A stretch of DNA of 46,239 bases from an uncultured Bacteroidales bacterium (GTDB lineage Bacteria > Bacteroidota > Bacteroidia > Bacteroidales > P3): contig CALGGY010000139.1 of NCBI GenBank assembly GCA_937915785.1, positions 1 through 46,239 of the forward strand, written 5' to 3'. Shown piece after piece: positions 41,207-46,239 of the stretch. Each line of letters begins with the position of its first letter. Positions within the stretch are counted from its first letter, which is position 1. The notes under the pieces were generated by a model. That model made no database searches. It had not been told where the DNA came from and saw only the letters and a program-made list of their open reading frames with translations. The position numbers were made by a program, and so were the translations under genes.

Positions 41207-41956
41207 ATGAATATCGTTGGAATAATACCTGCACGCTACGCCTCCACGCGTTTTCCCGGCAAACCCTTGGCCATGATACAAGGCAAGCCGATGATACAGC
41301 ACGTGTTTGAGCGTGTGCATGCAATTCCGGAGCTTAGCGATACCGTGGTGGCCACCGACGACGAACGTATTTTCAAAACCGTACTCGACTTCGGCGGCAA
41401 AGCCGTGATGACGAGCTCCAACCACAAAAGTGGCACCGACCGCTGCGGCGAAGTGTTGAAAACTATGATTGATAACCACTGCCAACCCGATGTGGTGATA
41501 AACATACAAGGCGACGAGCCGTTTGTGGAACAAACTCAAATTGAGCAACTTATACATTGTTTCAACGACAGTTCGGTGCAGATTGCAACACTTGAGAAAA
41601 AAATAACCTCCACCGAAGAGCTGTTCTCGCCCAACGTTGTGAAAGTGGTGTGCGACAGCAGTGGCAACGCTCTGTATTTCAGCCGGTTCGCCATACCATT
41701 TCAGCGCGGTGCTGAACAAAGCCAGTGGATACACAACCATCAGTATTTCAAGCATATAGGCATTTACGCCTACCGATCGCAAACTCTGCTCAAACTGATA
41801 AATCTAAGCCAAAGTTTGTTGGAAAAAAGCGAGTCGCTCGAACAGCTCCGCTGGCTCGAAAACGGATTTGCCATACGTGTGCAAGAAACCAATCACGAAA
41901 ATATCGCGATAGACACCCCCGAAGATTTGTTAAAACTGAAAAACAACATATTATGA
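41207..41956 (+). CDS. kdsB: CMP-KDO synthetase
   Basis: 3-deoxy-manno-octulosonate cytidylyltransferase, 249 residues, which activates Kdo for lipid A-core synthesis. The N-terminal nucleotide site IIPARYASTRFPGKPL (6-21) and the conserved MTSSNHKSGTDRC, VINIQGDEPFV and KHIGIYAYR segments are all present. It overlaps the next gene by 4 nt (ATGA). The organism therefore makes Kdo-containing lipopolysaccharide. Confidence 0.97.
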   Translation: MNIVGIIPARYASTRFPGKPLAMIQGKPMIQHVFERVHAIPELSDTVVATDDERIFKTVLDFGGKAVMTSSNHKSGTDRCGEVLKTMIDNHCQPDVVINIQGDEPFVEQTQIEQLIHCFNDSSVQIATLEKKITSTEELFSPNVVKVVCDSSGNALYFSRFAIPFQRGAEQSQWIHNHQYFKHIGIYAYRSQTLLKLINLSQSLLEKSESLEQLRWLENGFAIRVQETNHENIAIDTPEDLLKLKNNIL

Positions 41957-43701
41957 ATATAACCGATTATATCGTATCGCTTCTGAAAAGCGGGACCAAC
42001 GTTGAACTGAACGGCATAGGCGCCTTTGTGGTTAAAAGCCACGACGCATATCTCGACGAAACCACAAACACCTTTTATCCCAAAAGACAGACAATTGAAT
42101 TTCAGCCTTATAGCGATAACAAGGGCAACATTGTGCAGCTGATAGCCAAAAAGGAATGCGTTTCCGAAAATGTGGCCGGAAAAATGTGGGATAATTTCTA
42201 TCAGGCCCTCTGCGACAAGATGAAAAGCCAATCCCACGAATTTCCCGGCTTGGGCAATCTATCAATGGTGGACGGAAGCGTCGTTTTCGAACCGTCGGAA
42301 GATGCCAGACTGGCCGACAACGGCGAAATGTCGCAGCCACTAACCAATGTGGAAAAAGTGAACCCGGTGGTCGACAACGACCCATTTGCCGTGTTCGACA
42401 ATCCGGAAAGCCTGCAGGAACCCGAACCTGAACCCGAACCCGAAGACATGCAGCCTGTTGCCCCGGCCGAAAACGAGGCAATGGCCACCGAACCCACACC
42501 CGAGCCTGACGACGAAACAATTTCCGTTGTTGCAGATCCCGAACCCGCATCAGATCCCGAACCCGAACCTGAGCCAACTCCCGAACCCATCGACCAGCCT
42601 CAGCACGATGACGAACCGCAAACCGTAGATGCACTCTTTGAACCAGAACCAGAGCCACAACCCTACGATAACGAAAACATTGCCGAAAATTTGCAAAACA
42701 TACTCGACGACGAACCCGATGACATCGACAAATCCTCGAAAAAAGACAAAAAAAGCCGCAATTACAAAATTATCATCATACTTCTGATAGTTTTGTTGCT
42801 ATTGATGGGGGCATGCGGATTGTACTATTTCTTCTTCATGAACAAACAAAACAACAAATCCGGCGACAACAATGTGGCTGCCGTTTCGCAAAGCACCGGC
42901 GATAACAACGTCACCACCAATGACGAGACTTCTGCGGCAACCCCAGCCAACGAAGAACAATCCGCCAGCAGCGAAAACAGCAGCACCACTACCACGACTG
43001 CCAACACAACCTGCGATTTCGACTACGGCAAATATGCAAACTCGTTCACCTACAACCCGACGTTTGTTGAACTCGACAATCCGAATGCCGTACCCGACAA
43101 TCGCGAAGCAATACTGAAACGCATTTCGGGACGGTTGAACAGCTTCCTGCAGAGCAAACAATATTCCACTGCCACAGAAAAGATGAAAGGCAAGCTAACA
43201 GAATTTATCGACGAACGTCTGGATGAAAAGCTGAACAACACCGGCGAGTTCCACTTCTCTCAGCTGTTCAACGGCAACCAATTTGCCAAAGATTATATCA
43301 ACGACGAGCTGAAAGAACGCAAACAAAAACGTGCCCGCTACGAAGTTATCGACGAGATATTCTCCAACGGACTGCTCAGCAAATATCTCAACGAGCTTAT
43401 CAACGCAGGCGAGGTGCAGAAAGATGTGGCAAAAGCCGCACCGGCACCTGTTTACACAGCTCCAATCTACTCCAGCTCCAAACAAGGTTTCGATGTAATT
43501 GCCGGCACTTATCGCGACAAGCAGAGCGCTCTGAAAATGGCTTCGAACCTGCGTAGCAAGGGCGCCGGAGCATACGTTATAGAACGTGGCGGACTGTACT
43601 ACGTCAGCGCCGGCAGCGCCCCATCGCGTACATCAGTGGAAAGAGTATTGTTCCAACTTAAGACATGGTACACAAGCAACCTTTCGATAAAACAATGGTA
43701 A
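41953..43701 (+). CDS. HU-CCDC81/SPOR transmembrane protein
   Basis: 582 residues. The ATG at 41953 overlaps the kdsB stop; a longer frame upstream would sit inside kdsB. An N-terminal HU-like (CCDC81/HU-DNA-binding type) domain spans about 1-115 (MNITDYIVSLLKSG, NGIGAFVV). An acidic Pro-Glu repeat linker (155-235, EPEPEPEPED and relatives) leads to a transmembrane helix (272-296), a Ser/Thr/Asn-rich linker and a C-terminal SPOR domain (about 505-575, GFDVIAGTYRDKQSA). SPOR domains bind denuded septal peptidoglycan, so the protein likely localises to the division site. The HU-like part is cytoplasmic. Encoded by codons that form hexanucleotide repeats, a length-variable region. Confidence 0.88.
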   Translation: MNITDYIVSLLKSGTNVELNGIGAFVVKSHDAYLDETTNTFYPKRQTIEFQPYSDNKGNIVQLIAKKECVSENVAGKMWDNFYQALCDKMKSQSHEFPGLGNLSMVDGSVVFEPSEDARLADNGEMSQPLTNVEKVNPVVDNDPFAVFDNPESLQEPEPEPEPEDMQPVAPAENEAMATEPTPEPDDETISVVADPEPASDPEPEPEPTPEPIDQPQHDDEPQTVDALFEPEPEPQPYDNENIAENLQNILDDEPDDIDKSSKKDKKSRNYKIIIILLIVLLLLMGACGLYYFFFMNKQNNKSGDNNVAAVSQSTGDNNVTTNDETSAATPANEEQSASSENSSTTTTTANTTCDFDYGKYANSFTYNPTFVELDNPNAVPDNREAILKRISGRLNSFLQSKQYSTATEKMKGKLTEFIDERLDEKLNNTGEFHFSQLFNGNQFAKDYINDELKERKQKRARYEVIDEIFSNGLLSKYLNELINAGEVQKDVAKAAPAPVYTAPIYSSSKQGFDVIAGTYRDKQSALKMASNLRSKGAGAYVIERGGLYYVSAGSAPSRTSVERVLFQLKTWYTSNLSIKQW

Positions 43702-43711
43702 TGTGAGAACA

Positions 43712-43749
43712 AATGGCGGAAACGGGCTATAAACGTCCTTCCCGCCATT
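43712..43749 (+). other. Hairpin before trmB
   Basis: AATGGCGG (43712-43719) pairs with CCGCCATT (43742-43749), 8 perfect bp around a 22-nt loop. No T-run follows. It lies between the SPOR gene stop and the trmB start and could attenuate or stabilise the mRNA. Confidence 0.5.
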
Positions 43750-43770
43750 GTTATGCACTTTTGTAAAACA

Positions 43771-44433
43771 ATGGGCAAGAACAAATTAGCACGTTTTGCG
43801 GAAAACCTCACTTTTCCCAACCTCTTTCAAGTTTCGTACGAAGACCTCAGCGCCAAACCTTTCGAGCTGAGAGGCAAATGGCACTCCGATTTTTTCAAAA
43901 ACAACAACCCCATAGTGCTCGAACTGGGTTGCGGCAAAGGCGAATACACTGTGGCGCTGGCACGCAAATATCCCGAAAAAAATTTCATCGGCATCGACAT
44001 AAAAGGCGCGCGGCTGTGGCGTGGATGCAAGACCTCCAACGAGGAAAAAATGGGCAACGTGGCTTTTATACGCACTAGAATACAGCTTATCGAGCAGTTT
44101 TTTGCACCGTGCGAAGTGTCGGAAATTTGGGTAACTTTCCCCGACCCACAACCCAAAAAGCCCAACAAACGCCTCACGTCGGAACGTTTTCTTTCCTATT
44201 ACAAACAAATACTGAAACCCAACAGCACCATACACCTCAAAACCGACTCGTACGAGCTGTACGACTACACCCTTAACGAAGTCATACCCCAAGGACACTA
44301 CCCTGTTGCCGTGGCCACCGACGACCTCTACGGCACACACCCCGACCTTGAGGTGTGCGAGGTCCAGACCTTTTACGAACGAATGTACTTAAAAGAAGGC
44401 AAAAAAATAACTTATCTGGAGTTCAAAATCTGA
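43771..44433 (+). CDS. trmB: tRNA (guanine-N7-)-methyltransferase
   Basis: Forms m7G46 in tRNA variable loops. The start at 43771 (MGKNKLARFAENLTFPNLF) is the usual family N-terminus in Bacteroidota; the upstream ATG at 43753 would add six residues of no resemblance. 220 residues. SAM motif ELGCGKGEYT, IGIDIKGAR, and WVTFPDPQPKKPNKRLT (the family FPDPW-K-x-R-H-L block in its Bacteroidota form) are present. Last gene of the rightward operon. Confidence 0.94.
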   Translation: MGKNKLARFAENLTFPNLFQVSYEDLSAKPFELRGKWHSDFFKNNNPIVLELGCGKGEYTVALARKYPEKNFIGIDIKGARLWRGCKTSNEEKMGNVAFIRTRIQLIEQFFAPCEVSEIWVTFPDPQPKKPNKRLTSERFLSYYKQILKPNSTIHLKTDSYELYDYTLNEVIPQGHYPVAVATDDLYGTHPDLEVCEVQTFYERMYLKEGKKITYLEFKI

Positions 44434-44483
44434 TTTCGCTCAAACATCTTTTGTACAGAGTTTTTTTTCATGAACATTATCCT

Positions 44484-44519
44484 AAAAAAATAAGGCGCAG
44501 CGTGAAACCGCCGCGCCTT
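44484..44519 (-). terminator. Terminator of the right-end T9SS operon
   Basis: An 11-bp stem with one mismatch (44492-44502 with 44509-44519) is followed on the minus strand by ATTTTTTTA. It lies 27 nt past the stop at 44546, and could also stop plus-strand transcripts from trmB. Confidence 0.8.
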
Positions 44520-44545
44520 CGCTAAAGATAATGGAATAATGAATT

Positions 44546-45520
44546 TTATTTTTTCACAATTTTTTTGGCAACCTGTCCTATTTTCATCACATACACGCCT
44601 TGCTTGAGGTCTTGTGTGTTGATGCTGAACGAGTTGCTTGGGCAGATGCCCGAAATTACCGTTTTTCCACTCAGGTCGTAGATGCGATACTCCTCACCTG
44701 CGGGCATTCCCGACAGCTGCACAAAATGGCGGCAGGGATTGGGACAAACTCTTACATCGTCCACCTGTGCCATGCTTATGCTCTGTGTGCGCTGGTTGAT
44801 GACGGCCACCCCCGTGAGGTCGAAACCGCTGCTGTTGAAAGCCGTGGGATATGGATCGTTCACGATATTGCCGTTGGCATCGTAGGTGCAGTACTGCGGG
44901 TCGATGGTGCCGATGCAGTCCACCAGCCGCACGTGGGTTATGTTGTTGATGTCGATGCCAGTGCTGTCGCGCAGTTCTTCCAAATCGAAAGGTGTTCCCC
45001 AGCCTATGCGGTATTTACCGGCAAGGTTGTTCATCAAAGTGGGGTCCATGTTATTTGCAAAACTGCCCACCTGCGTGGAAGTCGGGGTATTAGAAGTGGC
45101 GGGGAAACGCACGTAGCGCTGCCCGTCGGAGCTCACCTCCACAAAGGCCAGTTCGAGGAAACCGTCGCCGAAGCTGTTTTCGTAAACGGCAAAGTCGGGA
45201 CCTTCGCCGTTGGCAATGGGTGTGGCGAAGGTAAGCACCGCCACGCCGCTGTCGCCGAGGCTCACCGCCTCCATGGTGTTGCTGGCGGTGGCCATGCCTA
45301 TGGCTACGGTGTCGCTGCCAAACGAGGCACGTGTGCGGTTGCTGGCAATGTCGTAGTATCCACGATAAACGGTGCAACCCGTTGCCCAATCCACAATGCG
45401 GCTGTCGTTGTACTGTATGGCTTTGCAGCCTGCAGTGCCCACAGCGCCGTCGAATTGGGCAACAGATATGCCTGCCGTCAGAATGAAAAGTGATAAAAAC
45501 AATAATGAGCTTGTTTTCAT
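44546..45520 (-). CDS. T9SS-secreted surface protein
   Basis: 324 residues. Signal peptide about 1-21 (ending ISVAQ). A beta-rich domain with the blocks PDFAVYENSFGDGFLELAFV and EVSSDGQRYVRFPA spans about 25-245, and the C-terminal sorting domain (about 250-324) has the pattern VRVCPNPCRHFVQL, GVYVMKI, and ends AKKIVKK. The Cys-Pro-Asn-Pro in place of Tyr-Pro-Asn-Pro is a common variant. Proteins with this ENSF...VEVSSDG pattern are often encoded with a VYWVG...NWA partner, as here, and in some Bacteroidota lie near TonB-linked cobalamin uptake genes; that last link is memory-based and not shown by this sequence. Confidence 0.8.
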   Translation of the reverse strand: MKTSSLLFLSLFILTAGISVAQFDGAVGTAGCKAIQYNDSRIVDWATGCTVYRGYYDIASNRTRASFGSDTVAIGMATASNTMEAVSLGDSGVAVLTFATPIANGEGPDFAVYENSFGDGFLELAFVEVSSDGQRYVRFPATSNTPTSTQVGSFANNMDPTLMNNLAGKYRIGWGTPFDLEELRDSTGIDINNITHVRLVDCIGTIDPQYCTYDANGNIVNDPYPTAFNSSGFDLTGVAVINQRTQSISMAQVDDVRVCPNPCRHFVQLSGMPAGEEYRIYDLSGKTVISGICPSNSFSINTQDLKQGVYVMKIGQVAKKIVKK

Positions 45521-45522
45521 AA

Positions 45523-46239
45523 TTACTTAACGATGAGTTTGTTCATTTTTACCGAATTGCTGTTTGCAATGCCGATGAAATAAACGCCTTTTGCCAAGCC
45601 ATCGAGGCTGATGCGTTGATTTACAGAGCCGTCTGCTTGCATTTTGGCAATGGCGCGTCCGGTGGCGTCCATCAGCACTATGTGCGAGTTGGCTTCGATG
45701 CCTTCGGCAGAAATAATCACGTAGCTGCTTGCAGGATTTGGGTAAACGCTGAAGCTATTAACATCGGCGGAAGCAATGCTCACGGGCTGTGGAGCGGGAA
45801 CAGGGGTTACGGCTTTTGTCCAAACCACATTGGATGGATAGCCCCAAGCGCTGTCGTTGGCAAATCCAACACTTTCGTCGCCGAATTTCACGAAGTCGCC
45901 GTTTTTAACGTGCTGCTCGCCAAATCCCAGCTGTGCCATTTCGCCATTAACATTGAAAGTCCAGTAGTAGCCGGCCAGTTTCAGGGTGTCGGTGGCAGTG
46001 GTGAATACGATGTCTGTGAGGTAAGGACCGTAGCTGCCCATCAGCGAGTCGAAGCTGAAACGCGGGTCGGCGTCCTGTATGTCGTTCATCATGTCGGAAA
46101 CCAGAATGCTGTCGGCGCTGAAGCGGTAGCCCCAAGCCAGGCAGGTGTCGGGATTGGCCCAGTTTACGGCAAACACAACCTCGTTGCTGCCGGTGCCCAC
46201 CCAATACACCATGTCGCTGGCGGCGATGATGGCCTCAGG
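45523..46239 (-). CDS. T9SS-secreted protein, N-terminus beyond window edge
   Basis: 239 codons are visible and the frame stays open through the right edge (PEAIIAASDMVYW at the boundary), so the true start lies outside. The visible part has the VYWVGTGSNEVVFAVNWA and WGYRFSADSIL blocks found in a Bacteroidota surface-protein family, then a T9SS C-terminal sorting domain (VYPNPASSYVIIS, GVYFIGI, ends KLIVK). The stop codon lies 2 nt before the start of the next gene, so both are co-transcribed. Confidence 0.8.
   Translation of the reverse strand, partial: PEAIIAASDMVYWVGTGSNEVVFAVNWANPDTCLAWGYRFSADSILVSDMMNDIQDADPRFSFDSLMGSYGPYLTDIVFTTATDTLKLAGYYWTFNVNGEMAQLGFGEQHVKNGDFVKFGDESVGFANDSAWGYPSNVVWTKAVTPVPAPQPVSIASADVNSFSVYPNPASSYVIISAEGIEANSHIVLMDATGRAIAKMQADGSVNQRISLDGLAKGVYFIGIANSNSVKMNKLIVK

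Overview
The window looks like the chromosome of a member of the Bacteroidota, most likely the Bacteroidales. It carries type IX secretion (T9SS) genes (a PorQ gene and a PorE-like gene) and four or five T9SS-type secreted proteins or partners. Promoters match the Bacteroidota form (TTTG, about 19 nt, TAnnTTTG), Shine-Dalgarno sequences are not evident, and several families are largely restricted to this phylum (DUF4835, HU/SPOR fusion, AsmA-like giant, Cys-containing LTxxQ protein). Species cannot be named from the sequence alone.

Layout. Genes run leftward from 143 to 12519: typA, tRNA-Pro(GGG), a PorE-like OmpA protein, lon, a stand-alone HsdR-N-like nuclease-fold protein, then OYE reductase-rdgB-DUF151, a steroid 5-alpha-reductase-like membrane protein, and a T9SS cargo protein. 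One M23 peptidase gene (12725-14494) runs rightward. From 14579 to 39276 genes again run leftward: an epimerase/dusB cluster, a coiled-coil lipoprotein, porQ-U32-tsaC, lplA, a restriction-modification island (about 22.9-26.6 kb), DUF4835-aminotransferase, ECF sigma/anti-sigma/LTxxQ, an AsmA-like giant, bcd-etfB-etfA, and a Ser/Thr kinase. A rightward operon (39704-44433) holds deoxynucleoside kinase, methyltransferase, kdsB, an HU-SPOR protein and trmB. The right end has two leftward T9SS-related genes, the last cut by the window edge.

Accessory content is concentrated in the island between lplA and the aminotransferase. It has an RM gene pair whose sizes and domain order fit a BcgI-like type IIB system, an amputated specificity-subunit tail, several hairpins, and a roughly 145-bp imperfect palindrome upstream of the operon. 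Heptameric TTAGGAG/TTTGGAG-type repeats lie at three intergenic sites, two of them starting exactly at stop codons.

The most interesting metabolic hypothesis is the adjacent pair of an OYE-type flavin reductase and a steroid 5-alpha-reductase homologue, which together could reduce 3-oxo-delta4 steroids or bile-acid intermediates. The bcd-etfBA operon indicates acyl-CoA/enoyl-CoA redox metabolism typical of a fermenting anaerobe. No CRISPR array, prophage, rRNA or insertion sequence was seen.
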